46,712 bases of DNA from Paenibacillus glacialis (GTDB lineage: Bacteria > Bacillota > Bacilli > Paenibacillales > Paenibacillaceae): NCBI RefSeq assembly GCF_001637205.1, contig NZ_LVJH01000011.1, forward strand, positions 1 through 46,712, written 5' to 3'. Position numbers and translations under genes: made by a program. Under the pieces are notes generated by a model. The model saw only the letters and a list, made by a program, of their open reading frames with translations. It was not told where the DNA came from and did not search any database. Positions 8,172 through 18,019 of this stretch are shown piece by piece (position 1 is the first letter of the stretch; each line of letters begins with the position of its first letter).

Positions 8172-9425
8172 TCACTCTGTTTCACGCCAAATCTCTGCTC
8201 CCAAATGGCGAAAATTCTCAACGATGTTATCATAACCACGGTCTATAAACTCTACACCACCGACTTCCGTAACTCCTTCTTCTACAGTCAGTCCTGCAAT
8301 AACAAGTGCTGCTCCAGCTCGTAAATCTGTTGCCTTGACCTTCGCAGCGTTCAACTTGCTTCCTTCAATAATCGCAGATCGTCCCTCTACACGAATCTTA
8401 GCTCCCATTCGAGCGAGTTCAGGAACATGTTTAAAGCGACTACTGTAAACAAAATCGCTAAGTACACTAACGCCCTCAGCTTGCGTAAGAAGACTTGTCA
8501 TTGGTGATTGTAGGTCTGTTGGAAACCCAGGATATACGAGTGCCTTTACATCGACAGCTTCATAATTTCTTTGTCCAACAACCCGGATGCTCTCATCAAG
8601 TTCTTCAATGTGTACGCCCATTTCAAGTAGCTTAGCAGTCATAGCTTCCATATGTTTAGGGATAACATTGTCGATTAGAACATCTCCGCGTGTAGCAGCG
8701 GCTGCTATCATATACGTTCCTGCTTGAATTCGATCGGGAATAATGGAGTGTCGGCAGCCGTGAAGTTCGGAAACGCCCTCGATACGAATAGTCTCTGTAC
8801 CAGCGCCTTTTATTACGGCTCCCATGGAATTGAGGAGTGTTGCAACATCTATAATCTCAGGCTCTTTAGCCGCATTTTCAATGATAGTAGAACCTTTAGC
8901 ACGGGCAGCAGCTAACATAATATTAATGGTCGCTCCAACACTGGAAACATCCAAATAAATCTTAGCACCCCGTAGCTCTTTTGCATGCAAGTAAATAGAT
9001 CCGTGCTCATTTGTTACTGTTGCGCCTAGCGCTTCAAAACCTTTAATGTGTTGATCAATAGGTCGGGGTTCAAAATTACAGCCTCCCGGTAGGCCGATCA
9101 TCGCTTCTTTGAATCTACCTAGCATGGCACCCATCATATAATAAGAAGCTCTTAGCTTCTTCACTGAGCCATTCGGCATAGGAATTGATTTAATAGAGGA
9201 AGGGTCTATCTTCATTTGGCTGCCTTCCCTTGAAACACTCGCGCCAAGATCCTCAAGTATTTCGGCATATACCGCAACATCACTCAAAATCGGTAAATTA
9301 TCCAAAATGACTTCCGATTCTGCCAAGATAGCGGCAGGAATCAATGCAATAGCGCTGTTTTTGGCACCACTAATGGATACTGTTCCATGCAGCGGCCGTC
9401 CTCCAGTGATCATCAATTTTTCCAT
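8172..9425 (-). CDS. murA: UDP-N-acetylglucosamine 1-carboxyvinyltransferase (MurZ-type MurA)
   Basis: This 417-residue EPSP-synthase-fold enzyme transfers enolpyruvate from PEP to UDP-GlcNAc, the first committed step of peptidoglycan synthesis. The active-site cysteine is present in [17 protein letters not shown] (Cys116), the residue attacked by fosfomycin. It starts [16 protein letters not shown] with the SGAKNSA motif right after. Its place between fba and rho matches the second paralogue (murZ/murAB) of B. subtilis, so another murA probably exists elsewhere. The transaldolase gene found between fba and murZ in B. subtilis is absent. An fba terminator lies before its start. Confidence 0.96.
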   Translation of the reverse strand: MEKLMITGGRPLHGTVSISGAKNSAIALIPAAILAESEVILDNLPILSDVAVYAEILEDLGASVSREGSQMKIDPSSIKSIPMPNGSVKKLRASYYMMGAMLGRFKEAMIGLPGGCNFEPRPIDQHIKGFEALGATVTNEHGSIYLHAKELRGAKIYLDVSSVGATINIMLAAARAKGSTIIENAAKEPEIIDVATLLNSMGAVIKGAGTETIRIEGVSELHGCRHSIIPDRIQAGTYMIAAAATRGDVLIDNVIPKHMEAMTAKLLEMGVHIEELDESIRVVGQRNYEAVDVKALVYPGFPTDLQSPMTSLLTQAEGVSVLSDFVYSSRFKHVPELARMGAKIRVEGRSAIIEGSKLNAAKVKATDLRAGAALVIAGLTVEEGVTEVGGVEFIDRGYDNIVENFRHLGAEIWRETE

Positions 9426-9490
9426 AAGCTTAAGGGTCCCCCTACGTGTTATGCAGCCGACACACGATACGCGCTGACGGCTTTATATGA

Positions 9491-9530
9491 TAAAAGTGGA
9501 AAGACACCGACTAAGCGGTGTACTTTCCAC
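9491..9530 (-). terminator. Intrinsic terminator of fba
   Basis: Two stacked stems (GTGGAAAG/CTTTCCAC and ACACCG/CGGTGT) form one long hairpin, followed on the minus strand by TTTTAT. It lies about 65 nt past the fba stop and before murA. Confidence 0.8.
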
Positions 9531-9592
9531 ATCAAACTATTCAACTAAGACACCCCTAAGGACTTGTCCTAATGCTATATTACAAAATGCTA

Positions 9593-10447
9593 TTACGCTT
9601 GGTTACTTGAACCAAACTCACGCATTTTAGCCATTACCGTTTGTTTGATTGCTTCGCGACCTGGTACGATGAATACACGTGGGTCATATGCATCAGGTTT
9701 TGCAGCAAGCACTTCACGAACTGTTTTTGCAAATACTACTTGGTTCTCTGTATTTACGTTGATCTTAGAAGTACCCAAGGAGATTGATTTCTTAATGTCG
9801 CTCTCAGGAATACCAGTACCGCCATGAAGAACCATAGGAATATTCGTAGCGTCACGAATTTCTTCCATTTCTTTGAAACCAAGGTTCGGTTCGCCGAGGT
9901 AAGGTCCATGAACGGAACCAAGTGCAGGAGCTAGTGTATCGATGCCTGTTTCTTTAACGATACGAATACACTCATCCAACTTAGCATACATAATTCCACC
10001 GATAACATCGTCTTCTTGTCCGCCAACAGTTCCAACTTCAGCTTCTACAGAAACACCTTTTGCATGAGCATATTCAACAACTTTTTTAGTCATTTCAATA
10101 TTCTCATCGATCGGGTGGTGGGAACCATCGATCATTACGGACGAAAATCCAGCGTCAATCGCTTCTTTACATTTGTCAAAGCTAGAACCATGATCAAGAT
10201 GGATTGCAACTGGCACAGTAATTTTCATATCGTGCAATAGGCCTTCTACCATCTTACAAACAGTAAAGAAACCGCCCATGTGACGCGCTGCTCCTTCAGA
10301 TACTCCAAGAATTACTGGTGATTTCTCTTCTTCAGCTGCAGCAAGAATCGCTTGTGTCCACTCCAAGTTGTTGATGTTGTACTGACCAACTGCATATTTT
10401 CCTTTAAGTGCTTTGTTTAACATGTCTGTCATAGATACTAATGGCAT
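9593..10447 (-). CDS. fba: Class II fructose-1,6-bisphosphate aldolase
   Basis: This 284-residue zinc-dependent TIM-barrel aldolase splits fructose-1,6-bisphosphate into dihydroxyacetone phosphate and glyceraldehyde-3-phosphate in glycolysis. Metal and substrate motifs are visible: HLDHGSS (residues 83-89), [10 protein letters not shown], and [10 protein letters not shown] near residue 208. The length equals that of B. subtilis FbaA. The ATG has AGGAGG 8 nt upstream. It sits between spo0F and murA in the conserved block, with its own terminator and a probable extended -10 promoter, fitting high-level constitutive expression. Confidence 0.97.
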   Translation of the reverse strand: MPLVSMTDMLNKALKGKYAVGQYNINNLEWTQAILAAAEEEKSPVILGVSEGAARHMGGFFTVCKMVEGLLHDMKITVPVAIHLDHGSSFDKCKEAIDAGFSSVMIDGSHHPIDENIEMTKKVVEYAHAKGVSVEAEVGTVGGQEDDVIGGIMYAKLDECIRIVKETGIDTLAPALGSVHGPYLGEPNLGFKEMEEIRDATNIPMVLHGGTGIPESDIKKSISLGTSKINVNTENQVVFAKTVREVLAAKPDAYDPRVFIVPGREAIKQTVMAKMREFGSSNQA

Positions 10448-10513
10448 GGTCCAATCCTCCTAAGAAATGTTGTTTTTGTCTATATTAATATGCCGACATT
10501 CCATACAATCTAT

Positions 10514-10545
10514 AGTATACCACATCACATCAAAAATACTAACCA
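10514..10545 (-). promoter_or_regulatory. Probable extended -10 promoter of fba
   Basis: The minus strand has TGGTATACT, an extended -10 (TATACT at 10519-10514). The -35 region (TTAGTA) is poor. It lies about 70 nt upstream of the fba ATG. Confidence 0.45.
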
Positions 10546-10655
10546 AGCATTTCTAATGAAAAAGGTTGTGTGGTTCGTTGATGTTCAGATGTCGCTCATA
10601 CAGTATAATTCTATATTATTTATCATGCTGTGCAAGATGACACAATTCTAAACAC

Positions 10656-10681
10656 AAAAAAAAATCCTGCAATAAGCAGAA
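10656..10681 (-). terminator. Intrinsic terminator of spo0F
   Basis: TTCTGC-TTATT-GCAGGA forms a short hairpin, followed by a run of nine T on the minus strand. It starts 10 nt past the spo0F stop. Confidence 0.75.
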
Positions 10682-10690
10682 TTTAATATC

Positions 10691-11077
10691 TTAGGTACGC
10701 TTCTCAAGCAGGTTTTTCTTCAGCTGTGTGTTAACGGCTACTCTCATTTCATCAATATCAAATGGCTTCGTAAAATGCATAAGTGCTCCGAGATCCGTCG
10801 CCTCTTTAATCATGTCTAGTTCACCGTATGCGGTCATCATGATGACTTTGATATCCGTATTGATTTCTTTGATTCTTTTTAGAATCTCAAGTCCATCCAT
10901 ACCTGGGATTTTCATATCCAATAACACTAAGTCTGGTGACTCATTCAGAACAAGCTCTAAAGCCAATTTGCCGTTTGCTGCCTGATACGTATCATATCCT
11001 TCGCTACTAAATACTTCCATTAAAAGAATACGAATACCGTTTTGGTCATCCACGATTAATAATTTCTTCTTATCCAC
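10691..11077 (-). CDS. spo0F: Sporulation phosphorelay response regulator Spo0F
   Basis: This is a 128-residue stand-alone receiver domain without an output domain. The receiver residues fall at the B. subtilis Spo0F numbers: Asp10 and Asp11 (acid pocket), Asp54 (phosphoacceptor in [10 protein letters not shown]), Thr82 and Lys104 (FTKPFD). Spo0F takes phosphate from sporulation kinases and passes it to Spo0B and then Spo0A. It lies between pyrG and fba, as in B. subtilis. It starts with GTG, with GGAGG 10 nt upstream, and a strong sigma-H promoter match lies upstream. CheY-like alternatives are unlikely given position and promoter. Confidence 0.95.
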   Translation of the reverse strand: MDKKKLLIVDDQNGIRILLMEVFSSEGYDTYQAANGKLALELVLNESPDLVLLDMKIPGMDGLEILKRIKEINTDIKVIMMTAYGELDMIKEATDLGALMHFTKPFDIDEMRVAVNTQLKKNLLEKRT

Positions 11078-11149
11078 CCGTTAACAACCTCCGCACAATT
11101 AAATTGCTTGATAAGACGCCCCTCATTTCTGAAAGAAACCCATATTATG

Positions 11150-11178
11150 TTATTCTTCCTCCGGAGTCTAATTCCTGC
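11150..11178 (-). promoter_or_regulatory. Sigma-H promoter of spo0F
   Basis: The minus strand shows GCAGGAATT (11178-11170), 11 nt, then GAAGAATAA (11158-11150). Both boxes and the spacing satisfy the sigma-H consensus RnAGGAwWW-N11-12-RnnGAATWW at every fixed position. The start codon is about 75 nt downstream. B. subtilis spo0F has a sigma-H promoter as well. Confidence 0.8.
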
Positions 11179-11197
11179 TATATGCTTAAATTAACAC

Positions 11198-11299
11198 AAG
11201 TAGAAACGGCGTCGCCATGCTTGGCCAAGGACAGCACCCGGTTCAGCGGAAATATAAGGAATAGAAGTATCAAGTGAAACTTATACTTTCTTATATTTT
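11198..11299 (+). repeat. Terminator-docked repeat, copy B (full length)
   Basis: Full-length copy: CAAGTAGAAACGGC start, a degenerate GC-rich hairpin, CAGCGGAAATATAAGGAATAG linker region and the AT-rich hairpin ending CTTATATTTT. The right end merges into the U-tract of the pyrG terminator. Confidence 0.85.
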
Positions 11300-11378
11300 A
11301 AAAAAAGGCCTCTCTAGTGATATAGCTGCACGAAGCTGACTTTCTCAACCTCATGCCTATACCATTTAAAGAGACCTT
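11299..11378 (-). terminator. Intrinsic terminator of pyrG (large loop)
   Basis: AAGGTCTCT (11378-11370) pairs with AGAGGCCTT (11313-11305) over 9 bp including one G-U pair. A small inner hairpin lies in the loop, and the minus strand continues into eight T. It starts shortly after the pyrG stop. Confidence 0.65.
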
Positions 11379-11390
11379 AACTAAAAGGGC

Positions 11391-13010
<1,620 letters not shown>

Positions 13011-13130
13011 TTATAAAGTCCAGAAATTCAGGTAACATATGATGTTATCGTAACCTATTAACGCTTCCTTACTCTTGATGGCAAATAACAATATGCGATT
13101 TGTCCAAATGGCACAGTTTTTAACCCTATT

Positions 13131-13233
13131 CAAGCAGAAACGGCTATGCCGTCCTTTTGCAAAGACGGCACCCGTTTTACGCGGAAATATAAGGAATAGA
13201 GTATAAATTGAAACTAATACTTTCTTATATTTT
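13131..13233 (+). repeat. Terminator-docked repeat, copy C (full length)
   Basis: Full copy beginning CAAGCAGAAACGGC, with GCCGTCCTT-TTGC-AAAGACGGC as inner hairpin and an AT-rich right hairpin ending CTTATATTTT. It abuts the U-tract of the terminator at 13234-13276. It fills the middle of the 423-nt pyrG-rpoE gap, which is otherwise empty apart from that terminator. Confidence 0.85.
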
Positions 13234-13276
13234 AAAAAACAAAAAAGTGACACCCGTAGTACGGGGGCACTTTTTA
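13234..13276 (-). terminator. Intrinsic terminator, probably of rpoE
   Basis: AAAAAGTG and CACTTTTT enclose a second stem (CCCCGT/ACGGG), and the minus strand continues TTTTTTGTTTTTT. It lies about 140 nt past the rpoE stop with no gene between. Confidence 0.8.
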
Positions 13277-13415
13277 TCAATTCAAAATTATTCAAGTTCA
13301 ATCATAAGCCCATGCAATAGTTTACTCTGTGCCATGTTCTGTGTCAAGTCAGGAAGATATTATTCACGACTCCAACACATTAAACTCTGATTCGTTCTCT
13401 AAAATAAATTAGTTA

Positions 13416-13967
13416 TTACTTTTCGTCGATTTCATCGGAGTCATCTGAGTCATCATCATCTGCAGAATCATCATCAGCGTCATCCAAATCATCGTCTTCT
13501 AGCACAACTTCTTCTTCAGCTTCTTCCTCAGAATCATCATCGCTATAAACATCGTCATGATCTTCATCAATTCTGTCGAATTCTTCTGCTTCATCGCCAG
13601 CATACGCTTCATCTTCATCAGCGAAGTCATCGTCTTCCAAATCGTCATCGTCATCATTAATGATACGTGGACGTTTGGCGTTAGAAATTGGATCTTCAGC
13701 ACGATCTACAGGATACCACCGTTTCAATCCCCACAGATTGGTTCCTACACAAGCAAACCGTCCGTCGATATTAATTTCGGTATAGAGCTGTGCAATCAAA
13801 TCATTCATTTCTTTTTCATTTAGACCACGCTGTTTCGCTACTTCTGACATTAGATCAAGATAATAGTACGGCGTATTCACGGTCTTTAAAATAGCAAAAG
13901 CAAGATCAACCATAGGCATTTCCTTGATTCTTTCAGGATCAAGTTTTAAATGGAGTGGGGCACTCAC
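13416..13967 (-). CDS. rpoE: DNA-directed RNA polymerase subunit delta
   Basis: The 183-residue protein has the folded N-terminal HARE-type winged-helix domain (about residues 12-90, with MVDLAFAILKTVNTPYYYLD and FACVGTNLWGLKRWYP). From about residue 105 a very acidic, disordered Asp/Glu tail makes up over a third of the protein. Delta binds RNA polymerase core, displaces non-specifically bound nucleic acid and speeds recycling. It starts with GTG, with GAGAGGAAG some 10 nt upstream. It lies between argS and pyrG as in B. subtilis, though the subtilase gene and a possible small RNA are inserted between argS and rpoE here. Confidence 0.95.
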   Translation of the reverse strand: MSAPLHLKLDPERIKEMPMVDLAFAILKTVNTPYYYLDLMSEVAKQRGLNEKEMNDLIAQLYTEINIDGRFACVGTNLWGLKRWYPVDRAEDPISNAKRPRIINDDDDDLEDDDFADEDEAYAGDEAEEFDRIDEDHDDVYSDDDSEEEAEEEVVLEDDDLDDADDDSADDDDSDDSDEIDEK

Positions 13968-14141
13968 TTATGAACACTTCCTCTCACGCAATGTGCATAT
14001 TTACACGTAATATCAATCAACATATCCATTAACACAAATAAGTAAAACCTATTTGGGATTAAATTGCAAGTTTTTATGTTCTCGGATTGTTAAGCCAAGT
14101 ACAACAGGATTTAATAATACGTCTTCACAAATTCGCACGAT

Positions 14142-14243
14142 CAAGTAGAAACGGCAATGCCGTCCTTTTTCAAAGGCGGAACTCGATTCAGCGGAAATAT
14201 AAGGTATAGAGTATCAATTGAAAATTATACTCCCTTATATTTA
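14142..14243 (+). repeat. Terminator-docked repeat, copy D (full length)
   Basis: Full but somewhat degenerate copy (CAAGTAGAAACGGCAATGCC start, CTCCCTTATATTT end). Its right end runs into the U-tract of the terminator at 14243-14271. The stretch 13968-14141 upstream of rpoE shows no gene. Confidence 0.85.
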
Positions 14244-14271
14244 AAAAAGGCAGGGGCCCCCCTGCCTTTAT
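14243..14271 (-). terminator. Intrinsic terminator of a candidate small transcript
   Basis: AAAGGCAGGGG and CCCCTGCCTTT form a perfect 11-bp stem, and the minus strand continues in six T. No annotated minus-strand gene lies close upstream. It closes the unit that begins at the promoter at 14345-14373. Confidence 0.8.
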
Positions 14272-14338
14272 GACTGTATCCATTCCCCGAGGAAGAAACT
14301 CCTAAATGGGAGTGTCGTAAGAGCCATTCTGGTCTCTT
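14243..14338 (-). ncRNA. Candidate small RNA or small-protein transcript
   Basis: A minus-strand promoter (14345-14373) predicts a start near 14338, and the strong terminator ends at 14243, giving about 96 nt. The RNA can form AAGAGACC-AGAA-TGGCTCTT, ACTCC-CATTTA-GGAGT and the terminator stem. It also contains an ORF of 19 codons (14327-14268, starting ATGGCTCTTACG, ending in TAA just before the terminator) with only a weak AGAAGAG as ribosome site and a leader of about 11 nt. Whether it acts as RNA or is translated is open. It resembles no small RNA that I recognise. Confidence 0.4.
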
Positions 14339-14344
14339 CTGTCT

Positions 14345-14373
14345 ATATTATGTACGCCGCTTCACTTTGACAA
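14345..14373 (-). promoter_or_regulatory. Sigma-A promoter of the candidate small transcript
   Basis: TTGTCA (14373-14368) and TAATAT (14350-14345) on the minus strand are separated by exactly 17 nt. It points away from the subtilase gene. Confidence 0.6.
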
Positions 14374-14478
14374 CAAATCAGTGCCCATTTACAAAAATAA
14401 GGGCAAGTTCCCACTCCCGCAGGACTCCATGTTCATAGAATATCTCAGCATGGTTCTTCAAGAGGGGGAAGGCTCAAC

Positions 14479-15690
14479 ATGGACTACACTCGATTTATCC
14501 AGATGTTGCTCGAAGAAACCGATCGTCGCAACCCAGTCGAAGAGAAACGTATCATGACCTTTCTCAATCCCCGACTCTATTTTGCCTACCATAGGGAATT
14601 AAACAAACTTAAAGCAAACGGCGTTAAAATCCCCCACATGCAGTCCTCCCATTTAATTAAAGCCATTATTGCTCCCGTCTCATCTCGAAGTAAGTTTGCC
14701 ATTAGGTATAAGGATGTTCTGCTACTGGAAGACAATATGCCAATGAAGGTCCACGCTGTTCAGAGTAAAATCGAAACGAATCCAGGCATACCCTATGGCG
14801 TGAAACAGATTCGTGCTCCCCGAGCTTGGTCCACATCAACAGGGTATCGCATTAAAATCGGAGTCATCGATACTGGAGTAGATTTCCAACATCCTGATAT
14901 TCGATATTCACTGACCGGAGGCATTAATCTGTTGAACCGTAATATGTTACCTCTCGACGATAACGGTCATGGTACACATATTGCTGGAACCATTGCAGCA
15001 GCAAATAGCACAGAAGGCATGATGGGTGTTGCACCACGAGCTATCATCTGTCCTGTCAAAGCATTCGACCATAATGGCTCAGCTTATGTATCTGATATCA
15101 TACTAGGCATTGATTGGTGCGTTCGTAATCATGTCCATCTGATAAATATGAGTTTTGGAATGAAGACCCGGAGTCGCGCCTTACAAGAAATCGTAAATAA
15201 GGCCTATCTCTCTGGCATTCCGATAGTCGCTTCTTCAGGAAACGACGGCAAACGGCGATCCATCGACTATCCTGCACGTTATTCGCAGACCATCTCCGTA
15301 GGAGCTACCGACCAGAACCGACGAATTGCACCATTCAGTAATCGAGGACAGTATATTGATATCTATGCTCCTGGAGATAAAATTATATCCTCCTGGACAC
15401 ATGGTAAATATCATGAAATGAGTGGCACCTCTATGGCTACTTCTCATGTTAGTGGAGCCATCGCGCTTTTGCTTGCACAGAACAACGCCCTTCAGCCGGC
15501 AGAAATCAAAACGCTACTTCAACGTACTTCTACTCCTTTGCGTTTGCGCAAAGACCAACGTCTTGATCGCGACTCAGGTGAAGTTAACGCGCTCCGCTTA
15601 CTGAGAGAAGGAATGAAGTTCATCTCCACTGGCCCCCAACCTGTAACGGCAAGCCTTAAAACAAAGAAAAACCGCCCTTCCAAAATATAG
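14479..15690 (+). CDS. S8 family serine peptidase (subtilase), probably intracellular
   Basis: This 403-residue subtilisin-like protease has the full catalytic triad: Asp131 (GVIDTGVD), His164 (DNGHGTHIAGT) and Ser318 (SGTSMATSH), with oxyanion Asn255 (SSGNDG). Residues 1-110 form a pro-region-like segment without a signal peptide or membrane helix, so the protein is likely cytoplasmic or exported by another route. The basic C-terminal tail (from about 370) has no known domain. The ATG has AGAGGGGGAAGG upstream. It is a lone plus-strand gene between argS and rpoE, where B. subtilis has none. AprX-like and sporulation proteases are the nearest comparisons, but the subgroup is not certain. Confidence 0.88.
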   Translation: MDYTRFIQMLLEETDRRNPVEEKRIMTFLNPRLYFAYHRELNKLKANGVKIPHMQSSHLIKAIIAPVSSRSKFAIRYKDVLLLEDNMPMKVHAVQSKIETNPGIPYGVKQIRAPRAWSTSTGYRIKIGVIDTGVDFQHPDIRYSLTGGINLLNRNMLPLDDNGHGTHIAGTIAAANSTEGMMGVAPRAIICPVKAFDHNGSAYVSDIILGIDWCVRNHVHLINMSFGMKTRSRALQEIVNKAYLSGIPIVASSGNDGKRRSIDYPARYSQTISVGATDQNRRIAPFSNRGQYIDIYAPGDKIISSWTHGKYHEMSGTSMATSHVSGAIALLLAQNNALQPAEIKTLLQRTSTPLRLRKDQRLDRDSGEVNALRLLREGMKFISTGPQPVTASLKTKKNRPSKI

Positions 15691-15706
15691 AAGGGCAGTT
15701 TTTGTC
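15671..15706. terminator. Bidirectional terminator between subtilase and argS
   Basis: ACCGCCCTTC and GAAGGGCAGT pair with one mismatch around an ATATTTTG-type loop. T-runs follow on both strands (TTTTTG on plus, TTTTTC on minus). It serves the two convergent genes and overlaps the last subtilase codons. Confidence 0.8.
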
Positions 15707-15732
15707 GTTATTCAATATATTTTAAGTTGTGC

Positions 15733-17412
15733 TTACATTTTTTCTGGAGAAGTTACACCAATCATCTTCAGAACATTACTAATAACTACACGAACTGCAC
15801 CAAGCAAGGCAAGGCGTGCTTGTGTTTGCATAACGTCCTCAGTGATAACACGTTCTGCTTTGTAGTAACTATGCAACATAGACGAGAGTTCATAAACATA
15901 ACGAACCATACGATGTGGTGCATAATTATCTGCTGCTGTAGCAATCTCTTCAGGCAACTCGCCTATTTTACGAAGTAGTTCATACTCGCGGTCATTATTA
16001 AGCTTACTCAAATCGATGTCTGACAGTGCCATCAGCGTAACGTTTTGTTCTTCTGCCTGACGGAAGATACTGCAAATACGAGCATGCGCATATTGAACAT
16101 AGAATACAGGATTCTCATTAGACGTTGAAATCGCTAGATCCATGTCGAAATCTAGATGTGAATCCATGCTACGCATCGTAAAGAAATAGCGAATGGCATC
16201 GACTCCAACTTCGTCCATTAGGTCTATCATCGTGACTGCTTTACCTGTACGTTTAGACATCTTCACCTTTTCACCGTCTTGGAATAAGCTCACCATTTGA
16301 GCAATCAATACGGTCAACTTCCCAGAATCATAACCTAATGAATCCATAGCTGCCTTCACACGTGGAATATATCCATGATGATCCGCGCCCCAGATGTTGA
16401 TCATCTGGTCAAACCCTCTGCTATATTTATTGCGATGATAGGCGATATCTGGTGTCAGGTAAGTATAGGTTCCGTCATTCTTCACCAATACGCGGTCTTT
16501 GTCGTCTCCGTAATCCGTTGTACGTAACCATGTCGCTTCATCCAACTCGTAAACTTCGCCTCTTGCTTTCAATTCAGAGAGTGCTACCTCTACTTGACCG
16601 TTCTCATATAGTGACGTTTCACTAAACCATTCATCAAAGTGCACTCTGAAACGGGAAAGGTCCCGTTTGATCTTAGCCAATTCTTTCTCCAAACCAAAAG
16701 TACGTAAGAAGGCAGTGCGCTCCTCTGTGCTCATAGATAGCAACGATTCGCCTTTCTCTGCTACCAGTTCTTTAGCAAAACCAATAATATCTGCACCATG
16801 ATAGCCATCCTCAGGCATTTCAACGGCTTGACCCAATTCTTGAAGATATCGAGCCTCAATCGACTTACACAAATTAACGATCTGATTACCAGCATCATTA
16901 ATATAATATTCACGAGTCACTTGGTATCCTGCAAAATCCAGTACATTGCATAATGAATCCCCAACCGCTGCTCCACGAGCATGTCCTAAATGTAGCGTTC
17001 CTGTCGGATTAGCACTAACGAACTCGATTTGCACTCTTTTGCCTTGGCCTACGTTACTCCGACCATAGTCGCTGCCATGATCCTGAACCTGCTGCAATAC
17101 AGGATATAAGTAAGCCTTAGCTAAGGTGAAGTTAATAAATCCTGGTCCGGCAATTTCTGCCTTCTCTATGTTCGCTTTCTTCAAATCCAAATGACCTATG
17201 ATGCCCTCCGCAATTTGGCGTGGGTTCTTCTTCGCAATCTTCGTTAGTTGCATCGCGATGTTCGTAGCTAGATCTCCGTGAGTCTTATCCTTTGGCACTT
17301 CTAGCGTAATCGTTGGAAGTTCTTCAAGGGTAACTACTCCAGCAGCAACCACAGCATCAGCAATCGCTTCTGACACCAATTGGTTGATCAGCTCTAATGG
17401 GTTTTGTGTCAT
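15733..17412 (-). CDS. argS: Arginyl-tRNA synthetase
   Basis: This 559-residue class I synthetase has an N-terminal ArgRS additional domain (about 1-100), the HIGH-type signature ANPTGTLHLGHARG (141-144 = HLGH), the KMSKR loop (EKVKMSKRTGKAVT) and a C-terminal DALR anticodon-binding domain. It charges tRNA-Arg. The ATG has AGGAGG 9 nt upstream, which overlaps the stop of ywiB, so the two genes are translationally close and probably form one operon. The ywiB-argS order is as in B. subtilis. Confidence 0.97.
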   Translation of the reverse strand: MTQNPLELINQLVSEAIADAVVAAGVVTLEELPTITLEVPKDKTHGDLATNIAMQLTKIAKKNPRQIAEGIIGHLDLKKANIEKAEIAGPGFINFTLAKAYLYPVLQQVQDHGSDYGRSNVGQGKRVQIEFVSANPTGTLHLGHARGAAVGDSLCNVLDFAGYQVTREYYINDAGNQIVNLCKSIEARYLQELGQAVEMPEDGYHGADIIGFAKELVAEKGESLLSMSTEERTAFLRTFGLEKELAKIKRDLSRFRVHFDEWFSETSLYENGQVEVALSELKARGEVYELDEATWLRTTDYGDDKDRVLVKNDGTYTYLTPDIAYHRNKYSRGFDQMINIWGADHHGYIPRVKAAMDSLGYDSGKLTVLIAQMVSLFQDGEKVKMSKRTGKAVTMIDLMDEVGVDAIRYFFTMRSMDSHLDFDMDLAISTSNENPVFYVQYAHARICSIFRQAEEQNVTLMALSDIDLSKLNNDREYELLRKIGELPEEIATAADNYAPHRMVRYVYELSSMLHSYYKAERVITEDVMQTQARLALLGAVRVVISNVLKMIGVTSPEKM

Positions 17413-17415
17413 GAT

Positions 17416-17835
17416 TTATAATTCCTCCTGTATATGTAAATGTATTGCAAATTGTCCTGATAGCTCATCGAAAACATATAAATCGTATGCAAACCGCACA
17501 TGCCCATACATTCCCTCGATCTTCATATCCATTTCCGTGGTATAGGTTGAAAGATTAAATGTGGTATATGGCGAGCGATAAAAGCCAGGCAATCTCTTCT
17601 CATACTCAAAAGAGTGTTCTGACTGAACTTCGCCGTGGCGAATTATTTTGACTTCATTCTGTGTGATCTTGATCGTGGTTCGGGTAGCGCCGCCCTGTGG
17701 ACTTGCGTCCAGTTCCTCATATCGCACATACAGTACCGTGCCCTTCTGAATCAATTCAGCAGGCATTTCCTGCACCACATCTTCCCCGTCAACGCGGCTG
17801 ACTAGCCGTATCTTGGCTTGTGTATTGTCTGACAT
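17416..17835 (-). CDS. ywiB: YwiB-like DUF1934 protein (beta-barrel domain)
   Basis: This 139-residue protein from the ATG at 17835 (MSDNTQAKIRLVS) matches the DUF1934/YwiB family, small lipocalin-like beta-barrels of unknown function. Visible features are the alternating beta-strand pattern, EELDASPQGGATRTTIKI and the MDMKIEGMYG...VRFAYDLY strand pair near the C-terminus. The open frame extends 37 codons further upstream, but that part overlaps a repeat remnant and lacks family similarity, so the internal start with GGAG 12 nt upstream is preferred. It directly precedes argS, as in B. subtilis. Confidence 0.85.
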   Translation of the reverse strand: MSDNTQAKIRLVSRVDGEDVVQEMPAELIQKGTVLYVRYEELDASPQGGATRTTIKITQNEVKIIRHGEVQSEHSFEYEKRLPGFYRSPYTTFNLSTYTTEMDMKIEGMYGHVRFAYDLYVFDELSGQFAIHLHIQEEL

Positions 17836-17942
17836 ATATCTAACAATCTCCAATCTGTACATTCCTATTGTACTACTATAGCCAGTTCGCCCATTCAATT
17901 CAAATAAAAATAATGAATAAAGATGACCGCTCTTCTGCATGA

Positions 17943-17968
17943 TCAATTGTATAGTTTCTTATATTTCA
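17943..17968 (+). repeat. Remnant of the terminator-docked repeat (copy H)
   Basis: Only the last ~25 nt of the repeat are recognisable (ATAGTTTCTTATATTT on plus), with several mismatches. It lies in the usual place and orientation, directly past the U-tract of the terminator at 17968-18005. It is weak by sequence alone; position is the main support. Confidence 0.4.
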
Positions 17969-18005
17969 ATAAAACGGCTACCCGCTCCGTGTATAGGGGT
18001 AGCCA
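17968..18005 (-). terminator. Intrinsic terminator after the beta-propeller gene
   Basis: GGCTACCCC and GGGTAGCC form the stem around a ~12-nt loop, followed on the minus strand by GTTTTATTG. It lies 15 nt past the stop at 18020. Confidence 0.75.
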
Positions 18006-18019
18006 ACTTATAGTCATTA

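Noticed and set aside
13968..14141. Promoter of rpoE
   Set aside because: Several weak -35/-10 pairs are possible in this AT-rich stretch, but none stands out enough to call.
17836..17946. 37-codon N-terminal extension of ywiB
   Set aside because: It overlaps the repeat remnant region and has no similarity to the family; the internal ATG at 17835 fits homologues.
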